Assembly (NCBI GenBank): GCA_964398775.1
Contig: CAYNND010000005.1
Span: 7,837 to 71,836, forward strand
Direction: 5' to 3'
DNA length: 64,000 nucleotides
Origin: CAYNND01 sp964398775
GTDB taxonomy: Bacteria; Patescibacteriota; Minisyncoccia; Phycocordibacterales; UBA2100
Shown: piece after piece, positions 51,652 to 59,773 of the stretch
How the letters are laid out: every line of letters starts with the position of its first letter
Numbering within the stretch: the stretch's first letter is position 1
Position numbers and translations under genes: made by a program
The notes under the pieces: model-generated
What the model was told of the DNA's origin: nothing
The model's input: only the letters and a program-made list of their open reading frames with translations
The model's database searches: none

Positions 51652-52452
51652 CTACCAAGATGGCCACCAGAAATGGAAGCCGAGAAAGGAACGTCGCTTA
51701 CCGATTCGAGTGCGTTTGATTGACAGCGCACATGCTTGAGTTGAAAGTGCCCTACCCACCCGCTCAGCAAGCGTCCGCATGTACGTGCCTGACCCTGATA
51801 TACACACGCATCGAACTATTACATACGTGCTCAGTAGTGTTGCCTGGAATGCCTCACCCCAGGCCTTCTCAATCTCGATTTGTCTGAAGTCAGTACATGG
51901 TTTGCCGCCGTTATACTCTGTGAGCTTATGAATTCTAGAGAGAACCAGTTGTTTTAATTCATGCAATTTCACCTCCCGCACTTCTAGCACACGAAGGGCG
52001 TCAATTCTCGAGCTTGTAAGTGGAAGTTCAATTTCATGCAGTCTACCTTCACGTGCCCACATGTGCAGCGCTTTCCCGCGCACTGGTTTTGAGGAGTAAT
52101 GCGGGTATGGCCATGCATGTGAGCCTATAAAACTTGTAAGTACGTTTTTAACTTGTGTGCGGCTTGGGTTGATATACAAATCACTAATCTTGGGAATGCC
52201 GAGAATATCTCCTGTGTCAGTTGATATACCGAGTAGGATTTCTACTTCGTACTCTTTATCCATTGTCCGGTACTTCTTCTCAGCCTTACATTCATCACCA
52301 ACAAGTACAAGAATCTTACCTTCTGCCATAGGGTCAAGCCGTCCGGAATACGAAAGTGGGGTTGATTCAGTGATGACATGCCGTACTCTAAAACGCCGTA
52401 TAGCTTGCAGTGGTGTCTCACCTATCTTTTTCCATATAACGCCCGTTCTCAT
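51652..52452 (-). CDS. truB: tRNA pseudouridine-55 synthase
   Basis: 266 aa. The catalytic Asp is in YSGRLDPMAEGKILVLVGD, and KEYEVEILLGISTDTGDILG is the second family motif. It makes pseudouridine 55 in the tRNA T loop. It is longer and more divergent than usual in the C-terminal half (VIVRCVCISGSGTYMRTLAERVG fits the RNA-binding motif). TACAAT ends 6 nt before the second of two adjacent ATGs, so 52452 is chosen. Confidence 0.88.
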   Translation of the reverse strand: MRTGVIWKKIGETPLQAIRRFRVRHVITESTPLSYSGRLDPMAEGKILVLVGDECKAEKKYRTMDKEYEVEILLGISTDTGDILGIPKISDLYINPSRTQVKNVLTSFIGSHAWPYPHYSSKPVRGKALHMWAREGRLHEIELPLTSSRIDALRVLEVREVKLHELKQLVLSRIHKLTEYNGGKPCTDFRQIEIEKAWGEAFQATLLSTYVIVRCVCISGSGTYMRTLAERVGRALSTQACALSIKRTRIGKRRSFLGFHFWWPSW

Positions 52453-52458
52453 CACTAC

Positions 52459-52464
52459 ATTGTA
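52459..52464 (-). promoter_or_regulatory. -10 of truB
   Basis: TACAAT on the minus strand ends 6 nt before the truB ATG at 52452, immediately past the RNHCP gene stop. Confidence 0.5.
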
Positions 52465-52785
52465 CTATGTTCTTGCTGCATTCTGCTTTTTTACAATAGC
52501 AAGAAGTGCCTCGATAGAATCGTTTTTATGAGTTCTATTGCGCTTTGTGTGTCCACAGACTGTACATTTGTGTGTGAGTACAGTCTCCTGCTTTTCTGTC
52601 TCAACAAGAATCGGCTCCATGAGCCCATCACACAGGGCAGATCTGTCTCCTGGATTAACATCGACATGTTTACTCCATAAGCACGACGGGCAATGGTTAG
52701 TATACCCAGTACCCTTAACAGATACTGAACATCTATCGCACGTAAAGTCCTCAACGACACGAGTGAAGCGTTTTGGACCTCTCAT
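52465..52785 (-). CDS. RNHCP-domain zinc protein
   Basis: 106 aa. The pattern FTCDRCSVSVKGTGYTNHCPSCLWSKHVDVNPGDRSALCDGLMEPI matches the RNHCP family, which has zinc-type Cys pairs; a second pair is in HKCTVCGHTKRNRTHKNDS. Function in the family is unproven; nucleic-acid binding is the usual guess. The start MRGPKRFTRV is chosen because the longer frame overlaps atpC. Confidence 0.82.
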   Translation of the reverse strand: MRGPKRFTRVVEDFTCDRCSVSVKGTGYTNHCPSCLWSKHVDVNPGDRSALCDGLMEPILVETEKQETVLTHKCTVCGHTKRNRTHKNDSIEALLAIVKKQNAART

Positions 52786-52789
52786 GGCT

Positions 52790-53035
52790 CTATAGCAATA
52801 CGTTAGCTGTATTGTTTGAAACTTCAAGCACTCCATGAGTGACATTGAACTGCTTCTTTTCGCCGTTGACTCGAACCGTAACTGTGCCAGGCTTCAAAGT
52901 GGTTATAAGTGCTTCATGATGTGCAAGTATTGTCATTTCACCCGATACACCAGGAACAGTAATTGACTCAACTTCTCCACTGAAGAGTGGTTCTGTGATT
53001 GATGCGATGCTTACTGTCAGTAAATGCTGGCTCAT
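52790..53035 (-). CDS. atpC: ATP synthase subunit epsilon, short form
   Basis: 81 aa, against 130-140 usual. The N-terminal beta-sandwich that sits on gamma and the c-ring is complete (EPLFSGEVESITVPGVSGEMTILAHHEALITTL), but the C-terminal two-helix domain that inhibits ATP hydrolysis is missing. It follows atpD by 5 nt. This would leave the enzyme without epsilon-type inhibition (inference). Confidence 0.92.
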   Translation of the reverse strand: MSQHLLTVSIASITEPLFSGEVESITVPGVSGEMTILAHHEALITTLKPGTVTVRVNGEKKQFNVTHGVLEVSNNTANVLL

Positions 53036-53040
53036 GATTA

Positions 53041-54405
53041 TTACTTAACGTCATCGATTGAACCTTTCATGTAGAAGAGCTGCTCGTCTTTGTCGTCGTG
53101 CTTACCTGCGAGAATTTCAGCAAAACCTCTGACTGTTTCTTCACGAGAAGTATACTTTCCTGGACGACCAGTAAACACCTCACCCACGAAGAATGGCTGT
53201 GATAGGAATTTTTGAATCTTTCGTGCGCGGTATACCAATTGCTTATCTTCCTCAGACAATTCTTCAATACCGAGAATTGCGATAATGTCCTGCAAGTCTT
53301 TGTATCGCTGCAAAACACGCTTCACCTCGTTTGCGACGCGGTAATGCTCTTCGCCGACTATTTCAGGCGTGAGTGCAGTTGAGCCTGATTCAAGCGGGTC
53401 AATCGCAGGATAGATACCAAGTGAGGCAAGTTGTCGTGAAAGCACCACTGTAGAATCCAAGTGAGCAAAGGTCGTTGCAGGGGCTGGATCTGTGAGGTCG
53501 TCCGCAGGTACGTATACAGCCTGCACAGAAGTAATCGAACCATTCTTTGTAGAAGTAATACGCTCCTGAAGGAGGCCCATTTCTGTAGCAAGTGTTGGCT
53601 GATATCCCACAGCAGATGGAACACGTCCGAGAAGTGATGACACTTCTGAACCTGCCTGCACGAAACGAAATACGTTATCCATGAAGAAGAGCACATCCTT
53701 TCCACCCTCATCGCGAAACGCTTCTGCCATAGTGAGGCCTGAGAGTGCGACGCGTGCGCGTGCACCAGGAACTTCGTTCATTTGACCAAATACAAGTGCG
53801 GTTTTGTCGAGCACTCCTGACTCTGCCATTTCGTGATACAGGTCGTTACCTTCACGAACACGCTCACCCACACCAGCGAACACTGAATATCCACCGTGCT
53901 CCGAGGCAACGTTGTGGATGAGTTCAGTGATGAGAACAGTTTTTCCTACTCCAGCACCACCAAACAGCCCGACCTTACCTCCTTTGATGAATGGCGTCAT
54001 CAAGTCGATCGCTTTAATACCTGTTTCAAAAATTTCCGCTTTAGTGCTTTGCTCGGCAAATGTAGGCGGTTTTCGATGGATTGGAAGACGTTTTGCACCT
54101 TTTGGGGCTTCTCCTTTACCATCAATTGCGTTTCCTAGTACGTTGAACATGCGGCCAAGAGCCTCTTTACCGACAGGAACGGAAATTGCAGCTCCAGTAT
54201 CTTCAACCTCAAGTCCTCGAGTGAGTCCTGAAGTGTCTTGCATTGCAATACAGCGAACTCGATTGAGTCCGACATGTTGTGCTACCTCAAGCGTTATCGA
54301 AGCGCTCTGAGTCGCGACGACAAGGGCGTTTTGAATTGCTGGAAGACCGTTGTCAAAACGTACATCTACCACTGGGCCGATAATTTGTGTAATTGTTCCT
54401 TTCAT
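53041..54405 (-). CDS. atpD: ATP synthase subunit beta
   Basis: 454 aa with Walker A GGAGVGKTVLITELIHN, the catalytic Glu in GVGERVREGNDLY, the Walker B LFFMDNVFRFVQAGSEVS and ALSGLTMAEAFRDEGGKDV. It carries the catalytic sites of F1. Walker B reads FMDNVFR where most bacteria have FIDNIFR. Confidence 0.97.
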   Translation of the reverse strand: MKGTITQIIGPVVDVRFDNGLPAIQNALVVATQSASITLEVAQHVGLNRVRCIAMQDTSGLTRGLEVEDTGAAISVPVGKEALGRMFNVLGNAIDGKGEAPKGAKRLPIHRKPPTFAEQSTKAEIFETGIKAIDLMTPFIKGGKVGLFGGAGVGKTVLITELIHNVASEHGGYSVFAGVGERVREGNDLYHEMAESGVLDKTALVFGQMNEVPGARARVALSGLTMAEAFRDEGGKDVLFFMDNVFRFVQAGSEVSSLLGRVPSAVGYQPTLATEMGLLQERITSTKNGSITSVQAVYVPADDLTDPAPATTFAHLDSTVVLSRQLASLGIYPAIDPLESGSTALTPEIVGEEHYRVANEVKRVLQRYKDLQDIIAILGIEELSEEDKQLVYRARKIQKFLSQPFFVGEVFTGRPGKYTSREETVRGFAEILAGKHDDKDEQLFYMKGSIDDVK

Positions 54406-54427
54406 GTTCGTACTATTAATATAATAA

Positions 54428-55348
54428 TTATTTCATTGCTTCCATGCCACTCGTAATCTCAGAAACTTCAGCAGTAATTGCTGCTTGTCGCTTCTTGTTG
54501 AACTCAAGTGTCAATTCATGTGCAACTTCCTTTGCCTTATCTGTTGCATTCTTCATCGCCACCATACGCGCAGAATGCTCAGATGCTTTTGACTCGGAAA
54601 GTGCGTGGAAAACTGCAATATTTGCAAGCAAAGGTAGGATTTCGTTCGTAACTGCCTCTGGTCCTGGTTCTATTCGGTAGTCTGATGATGTTGATTTTGC
54701 TTCTGAGATTGCTTTCATTGCGTACTTCCCTTTTGCAGGAAGAATGCCATCTACCATTTCTTGAAGCATCGGTACAGAGAGCGGCAACATCGCACGAGTA
54801 ACTGCCTGTTGCTCGAATGTAGACTTGAAGTTTGTGTACACAAGATACACTGTGCGCGTTTTACCACTTGACTGTAATTCGACAACTTTCTCAGTTACTT
54901 CACTGAGCTGTTGGCGTGTAAACTCATCCGAAACGTTTGTATCAGAATAGATAATGTCAAACCCTCTTCGTTGGGCATACTCAAAGCCACGTTTTCCTAT
55001 ACAGCACGCCACAACATTCCTTCCAGAAACAGATTCTGTCTGAATCAAACGAGTAACTGCTTTAAGTACTGATGCGTTGAGCGCCCCAGCAAGCCCTTTA
55101 TCACTTGTAATAATAACAATTCCGATGCGCTTCGAATCATTTGTCTTCACAAGTGAACTTTCAGATACGTTCAGTGCACCCGAAACTTGTTTCAAGATGC
55201 GCATTGCGGTAAGGGCGTAGCCACGACCTGCAAATGCACGCTCTTGAGCTTTACGCATCTTAACAGCCGAAACAGCCTCCATGGCACGCGTCACCTTGGC
55301 GGTCTTTTTTACTGACAGTATTTTCAGTTTTATGTGTTTCAGCGACAT
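54428..55348 (-). CDS. atpG: ATP synthase subunit gamma
   Basis: 306 aa. N-terminal helix LKHIKLKILSVKKTAKVTRAMEAVSAVKMRKAQ and C-terminal helix ARMVAMKNATDKAKEVAHELTLEFNKKRQAAITAEVSEI form the rotor coiled coil; ITSDKGLAGALNASV is the Rossmann-like part. Confidence 0.96.
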   Translation of the reverse strand: MSLKHIKLKILSVKKTAKVTRAMEAVSAVKMRKAQERAFAGRGYALTAMRILKQVSGALNVSESSLVKTNDSKRIGIVIITSDKGLAGALNASVLKAVTRLIQTESVSGRNVVACCIGKRGFEYAQRRGFDIIYSDTNVSDEFTRQQLSEVTEKVVELQSSGKTRTVYLVYTNFKSTFEQQAVTRAMLPLSVPMLQEMVDGILPAKGKYAMKAISEAKSTSSDYRIEPGPEAVTNEILPLLANIAVFHALSESKASEHSARMVAMKNATDKAKEVAHELTLEFNKKRQAAITAEVSEITSGMEAMK

Positions 55349-55354
55349 ACAATA

Positions 55355-56917
55355 CTACTTAGTGAATTCTGGATGAGCATCTTTGAATCGTGCATACGCA
55401 TCGTCAAGTTTTTTCTTTGTATCATCTTCAAGTTTTGTAGAATCCTTGATCGTTACGAGTATTGATTCGTGCTGGTTATGTAAGTATTCGAGCAGTGATG
55501 CCTCCATCTTTGTGATGTTTGAAACTGGCATATCATTGAATGCTCCAGAGATTGCCGCATAGAGCATTGCAACTTGCTCTTCAAATCCCATAGGTTTGTT
55601 GTTTCTCTGCTTCAGAATCTCCACCATTCGCTTTCCTGAATCAATGCGCTTTGCTGTAGCTTCATCAAGATCCTGTGCAAACTGCATAAATGCTTCGAGT
55701 TCACGGAATTGAGCAAGCTCAAGTCGCAACGTTCCTGCCACTGACTTCATAGCTTTTGTTTGAGCAGAGGAACCAACGCGTGATACAGATATACCAACAT
55801 CAATTGCAGGACGGATACCTTTGTTGAAAAGCCCCGCATCAAGGAATATCTGACCGTCGGTAATTGAAATTACGTTTGTCGGGATATACGCAGATACGTC
55901 ACCTTCCTGTGTTTCGATGATTGGGAGCGCTGTCAGTGAGCCACCTCCCTTTTCATCAGAAAGTTTTGCTGCTCGCTCAAGAAGACGTGAGTGTAAGTAG
56001 AAAATATCTCCAGGGTAGGCTTCACGGCCTGGTGGACGGCGAAGCAAGAGTGACAATTCGCGGTATGCAATCGCCTGCTTTGAGAGGTCATCGTAAATGA
56101 CAATCGCGTGCTTGCCTTGGTCCATGAAGTACTCTCCAATTGCTGCACCAGTAAATGGCGCAAGGAACTGCATTGGCGCAGGTGCTGAAGCGGGCGCAGA
56201 AACTATAACAGTGTATTCAAGTGCACCAGCTTCTTGGAGCTGCGCCATGATGCGCGCTGTCTTACTTTCCTTCTGTCCGATTGCTACGTAAATACAAATT
56301 GGGCGCTTTTCCTTAGGCTCGTTTTTCTGGTTGATGATTGTATCGATTGCTACTGTCGTTTTTCCTGTCGAGCGGTCACCAATGATGAGTTCACGCTGTC
56401 CGCGTCCAATTGGGATCATTGAGTCAATTGCTTTGATGCCTGTGTGCATCGGCTCATTCACAGACTTTCTATCCATCACACCATATGCCTGACGCTCAAC
56501 TGGGACAAACTTTGGGTTCTGTAGAGCTCCCTTACCATCAACTGGTTCAGCAAGCGCAGAAAGAACACGTCCGGTGATTGCGTCAGATACAGGGATTGAA
56601 AGAATGCGACCTGTGGATACAACAGTCATCCCTTCTCGAACCTTACTGACATCACCAAGGACAACAACCTTAACTGATTCTTCTTCCAAGTTAAGTACGA
56701 GGCCAAACAGCGCATCAGCATCATGCATTGCGTCTTTGAGGCTTTTGCCTTCCGTCGATTCAAACTGCACCATTTCCATCATCATGGCTGTTGCAAGGCC
56801 TTCCACTTCGGCAACACCATCACCGACTCGCACTACAGTACCAACGTTGTCCGTCTTTGCAGCAGGTGCGAAATTCTGAATTTCTTTCTTGATTTTTTCA
56901 ATAATGACTGTATCCAT
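55355..56917 (-). CDS. atpA: ATP synthase subunit alpha
   Basis: 520 aa with Walker A GDRSTGKTTVAIDTI (Gly-Asp-Arg-Ser variant of GDRQTGKT), ISVSRVGSSAQTKAMKSVAGTLRLELAQFRELEAF (the arginine finger region), and the C-terminal helical domain. Non-catalytic nucleotide sites. Ser replaces the Gln in the P-loop, as it does in some lineages. Confidence 0.97.
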   Translation of the reverse strand: MDTVIIEKIKKEIQNFAPAAKTDNVGTVVRVGDGVAEVEGLATAMMMEMVQFESTEGKSLKDAMHDADALFGLVLNLEEESVKVVVLGDVSKVREGMTVVSTGRILSIPVSDAITGRVLSALAEPVDGKGALQNPKFVPVERQAYGVMDRKSVNEPMHTGIKAIDSMIPIGRGQRELIIGDRSTGKTTVAIDTIINQKNEPKEKRPICIYVAIGQKESKTARIMAQLQEAGALEYTVIVSAPASAPAPMQFLAPFTGAAIGEYFMDQGKHAIVIYDDLSKQAIAYRELSLLLRRPPGREAYPGDIFYLHSRLLERAAKLSDEKGGGSLTALPIIETQEGDVSAYIPTNVISITDGQIFLDAGLFNKGIRPAIDVGISVSRVGSSAQTKAMKSVAGTLRLELAQFRELEAFMQFAQDLDEATAKRIDSGKRMVEILKQRNNKPMGFEEQVAMLYAAISGAFNDMPVSNITKMEASLLEYLHNQHESILVTIKDSTKLEDDTKKKLDDAYARFKDAHPEFTK

Positions 56918-56938
56918 AACGTTCTTCTAATGAATAAA

Positions 56939-57328
56939 CTACTTTCCGACCTCAGTTGAGGTAATTTTGTGATAGAGATTTAATAGCGCTCCTTTGTGAC
57001 TTGCGTCAGTCCGTTGCGCACCTTTATTCAGTACGTATCCTCCAATCAGTGTTGAGTCAATCAATACATCTGGCTTGAGGGCGCGCACTTCATCGTGCGT
57101 AGATAGTATTGAGTCTGCATCTTCTTGTTTTGCAACTCGAAGTACAGGCTTCTTTCTATCTTCACGTGCTTGAATGCGCGTGTACGCATTCAGAATGTTT
57201 GGAAGCAGAGATAATGCACCCTTTCTTTTGAGAAAGGCAGTGAGTGCAGCTACAGCGCCCTCTGGTGCAGTACCTGTATCAACCGCTTTTCGTAGTCCGT
57301 GTGCAATATCATCTGCTTTCATAATCAA
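56939..57328 (-). CDS. atpH: ATP synthase subunit delta, short form
   Basis: 129 aa against about 175-180. The C-terminal part is recognisable (DVLIDSTLIGGYVLNKGAQRTDASHKGALLNLYHKIT, the b-binding region), but the N-terminal six-helix domain that caps alpha3beta3 is reduced to about 60-70 residues. Its place between atpF and atpA fixes the identity. It begins at the base after the atpF stop. Confidence 0.85.
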   Translation of the reverse strand: MIMKADDIAHGLRKAVDTGTAPEGAVAALTAFLKRKGALSLLPNILNAYTRIQAREDRKKPVLRVAKQEDADSILSTHDEVRALKPDVLIDSTLIGGYVLNKGAQRTDASHKGALLNLYHKITSTEVGK

Positions 57329-57790
57329 TTAGTTAGCTTTCTTACCTGTTTCTCCACGAAGTATTTTTTCAGCAACTAAAATGGCTGCTTTTGCAATTTC
57401 TTCACGGCTTTCACGCATGGCTTTCTCCTTTGTCTCTTGGGCACGCATATCTGCGTCGCGCGCGAGTAGTGCAGCCTTTTCTTCAGCAGCAGACAAGATG
57501 CCTGCTCCTTTTTCCTCTGCACGAACTTGCGCTTTTGCAATGATGGAGTCACCCTCACGAGTTGCATCTGCAATGATGACTTTCCCTTCAGTTTCTGCTT
57601 CCTTGTTTTTTCGTGCGGCTTCTTCAGCGTCCTTTACGCCCTGCTCTATAACTCGCTTACGCTCATCGAGCATGGACATGACTGGACCATACAGAAAACG
57701 CTTGAGGACAAAGAGAAGAATGCCGAAGTTCACCATTTGAATGATGAGCAATCTCCAATCAAGGCCGAATGTGCTGATAAGTTCGTTCAT
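57329..57790 (-). CDS. atpF: ATP synthase subunit b
   Basis: 153 aa. One N-terminal membrane segment (RLLIIQMVNFGILLFVLKRFL) and a long charged, Ala/Glu/Lys-rich coiled coil form the peripheral stalk. Follows atpE by 15 nt. Confidence 0.96.
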   Translation of the reverse strand: MNELISTFGLDWRLLIIQMVNFGILLFVLKRFLYGPVMSMLDERKRVIEQGVKDAEEAARKNKEAETEGKVIIADATREGDSIIAKAQVRAEEKGAGILSAAEEKAALLARDADMRAQETKEKAMRESREEIAKAAILVAEKILRGETGKKAN

Positions 57791-57805
57791 ACGCTATTGT
57801 GCGAA

Positions 57806-58033
57806 CTAAACAAACTTAATGATGAATGCAACAACGAGCGCGAGAATACCGAGTGCTTCTGCGAACGCAATAGCAAGGATCATGTTTGAAGCAATCTTAC
57901 CTGTAGCCTCAGGATTTCGTCCAATTGACTCCATTGCACCTTTACCAATAAGACCCACACCGATAGCTGGTCCAAAAACTCCAAGACCTGCTGCGATTGC
58001 CATAGCGATTAATTTTGCTGATTCTACTTCCAT
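57806..58033 (-). CDS. atpE: ATP synthase subunit c
   Basis: 75 aa hairpin of two membrane helices with a polar loop IGRNPEA and the ion-binding Glu in ILAIAFAEALGIL. The Gln/Glu-Ser signature of Na+-type rings is not present, so proton coupling is likely. An upstream TATAAA with a 15-nt leader, plus the hairpin at 58080-58119, may raise its expression within the operon. Confidence 0.96.
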   Translation of the reverse strand: MEVESAKLIAMAIAAGLGVFGPAIGVGLIGKGAMESIGRNPEATGKIASNMILAIAFAEALGILALVVAFIIKFV

Positions 58034-58079
58034 AATGTACTAATTAACTTTATAAATTTCGCGCACTCTATCACAGAGA

Positions 58080-58119
58080 CGCATTGGTTCCTACGAGTTT
58101 ACTCGTAGAGACTAATGCG
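58080..58119 (-). other. Hairpin at the atpB/atpE junction
   Basis: A 7-bp stem CTACGAG-ttta-CTCGTAG inside an outer CGCATT/AATGCG stem, spanning the atpB stop codon. No T run follows, so it is more likely an mRNA-stability or partial-attenuation element than a terminator (inference). Confidence 0.5.
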
Positions 58120-58963
58120 CTTCCGTAGTAGCCAGCTTAATAAAGAACAGGGTGAGTAATGTGAATATCGCAGCCTGAACAACTCCAACAAACATCTCAA
58201 ACATCATGATTGGGGCTGGCAAAACGTACGGGACAAAGTATGTCACTACAGTGATAAGCACTTGACCTGCAAATATATTACCGAACAATCGAAAACTGAA
58301 TGAGACTATTCGTGCCATTTCACTCACAAACTCTATGATTCCTACAGTTGCTTTGATTGGAGATTCCAAAGTGAAGAATTTCTTGAGGTAGTGACCGAGT
58401 CCGAGTGCCATGATACCAGCTAACTCAATGACAACCACAACTATAAGAGTGAGCGCCAGTGTCATATTGAGGTCTGTGTTTGTACCTCTCAGGAATGGGA
58501 CCATACCAGTAGGACTCAAAAACTGAATAGAGTGAACTCCTGGGATAAACTCTGCGAGGTTACAGAGTGATATGAAGAGGAAAACAGTCATGAGCAAAGG
58601 GAAGAACTTTCGTGCAGCTTTTGCATCTTCAAGAGTTTGTTCTACAAATGAATATACATAGCCAAGCACTTCTTCGAAAAAGATTTGCACTTTACCCGGA
58701 ACGAGCTTGAGTCGCTTGCTGAACCAGATAGCAAATATAGACAATGAGATAGATACGATAAGCGAAGTGAGGAGTGTATTTGTTACTGGTACTCCCGCGA
58801 TTGTTCCCAACGTTTCTGGAGAAAGTTTTACGTGTATGCCTCCGTGCTCCTCCGTATGCGCTTCAGTGTGAACACTTTCTGCATGCACCTCAGAAGTCGC
58901 CTCAATACTAGCTGATTCATCTATCGTTTGTACTAGATTTTCTTCGTGCATATCAATCGTCAT
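58112..58963 (-). CDS. atpB: ATP synthase subunit a
   Basis: 283 aa. A His/Glu-rich N-terminal tail of about 55 residues (HAESVHTEAHTEEHGGIH) precedes five to six membrane segments; the key Arg is in ARIVSFSFRLFGNIFAGQVL. It forms the proton half-channels with the c-ring. It heads the operon (no atpI). Start 58963 (MTIDMHEEN) is supported by TATAGC 6 nt upstream. Confidence 0.95.
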   Translation of the reverse strand: MTIDMHEENLVQTIDESASIEATSEVHAESVHTEAHTEEHGGIHVKLSPETLGTIAGVPVTNTLLTSLIVSISLSIFAIWFSKRLKLVPGKVQIFFEEVLGYVYSFVEQTLEDAKAARKFFPLLMTVFLFISLCNLAEFIPGVHSIQFLSPTGMVPFLRGTNTDLNMTLALTLIVVVVIELAGIMALGLGHYLKKFFTLESPIKATVGIIEFVSEMARIVSFSFRLFGNIFAGQVLITVVTYFVPYVLPAPIMMFEMFVGVVQAAIFTLLTLFFIKLATTEAH

Positions 58964-58969
58964 AAAACG

Positions 58970-58975
58970 GCTATA
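58970..58975 (-). promoter_or_regulatory. -10 of the ATP synthase operon
   Basis: TATAGC on the minus strand ends 6 nt before the atpB ATG at 58963. Confidence 0.4.
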
Positions 58976-59043
58976 CCTTAACATATCCTTGCAAAAAAGC
59001 GAGTGTTGCTCAATTCCCTTTTATTGTCTAATGCAAAGATGCC

Positions 59044-59736
59044 TTACAAGTGCACAGCGCATCCGAGCGCAGCCTCAGCTTTTGGTATATCTTCCGGGCT
59101 TGTAAGCCGTATTATTTGACCTGCCTTGATTGGCTCAATGGCGATTTCGGTTGCAGCTTGAATGAGTGTCTGCGGCAGTCCTATCTCAGTACTTTCGGGT
59201 CGTACAACAGGAGGTAATGCGAAGTAGCGTTCATCGAGCCGGTACCCCCCGGCATTTGCGTAGCCTGGACCCCCGGTGTGTGATTCTTTTTCAAGGATAT
59301 TGAGTACTCTATTATTATCTATAACAGCCTTTCCAGCACTACCAAGTTCTGCAACTTCTGTCACCAAAACAGCCCAATCTTTGCTCGATGCTAATTTTTC
59401 CAAATCAACTGGTAGATACAAATCATCTCCATGAATTACAATAAAAGAACCGTGCAGAACATGCTGCGCAGCATACACAGCACCACCAGTTCCATTCAAA
59501 TCACCCTGCTCGACGTAAACAATTTTTTTCCCGCTGTAAACGTCACCAATGTGTGAACGGATCTGATCTCCGAGATATCCGATAACTAAAACGACCTCAG
59601 TTATCGACGCCGGGAGTGATTGCAGAGTGTGTTCAAGCGCAGGTTTTCCACACACTGGTATGAGAGGCTTTGGGAGAAGTTCGGTTAGTTTGCCCATACG
59701 GACACCTTTGCCTGCTGCGAGTATGACTGCTTGCAT
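59044..59736 (-). CDS. Sugar-phosphate nucleotidyltransferase
   Basis: 230 aa of the NTP_transferase family: MQAVILAAGKGVRMGKLTELLPKPLIPVCGKPALEHTL at the N-terminus, VIHGDDLY as the metal Asp region. It makes an NDP-sugar from a sugar 1-phosphate and NTP (RfbA, GalU or GlmU-like). It lacks the left-handed beta helix of GlmU, and the substrate is unknown. It follows gnd by 37 nt; start MQAVILAAG fits the family. Confidence 0.85.
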   Translation of the reverse strand: MQAVILAAGKGVRMGKLTELLPKPLIPVCGKPALEHTLQSLPASITEVVLVIGYLGDQIRSHIGDVYSGKKIVYVEQGDLNGTGGAVYAAQHVLHGSFIVIHGDDLYLPVDLEKLASSKDWAVLVTEVAELGSAGKAVIDNNRVLNILEKESHTGGPGYANAGGYRLDERYFALPPVVRPESTEIGLPQTLIQAATEIAIEPIKAGQIIRLTSPEDIPKAEAALGCAVHL

Positions 59737-59773
59737 AGTGCCGAATACTACTGAGTTGTGTGCATTGGTCAAG

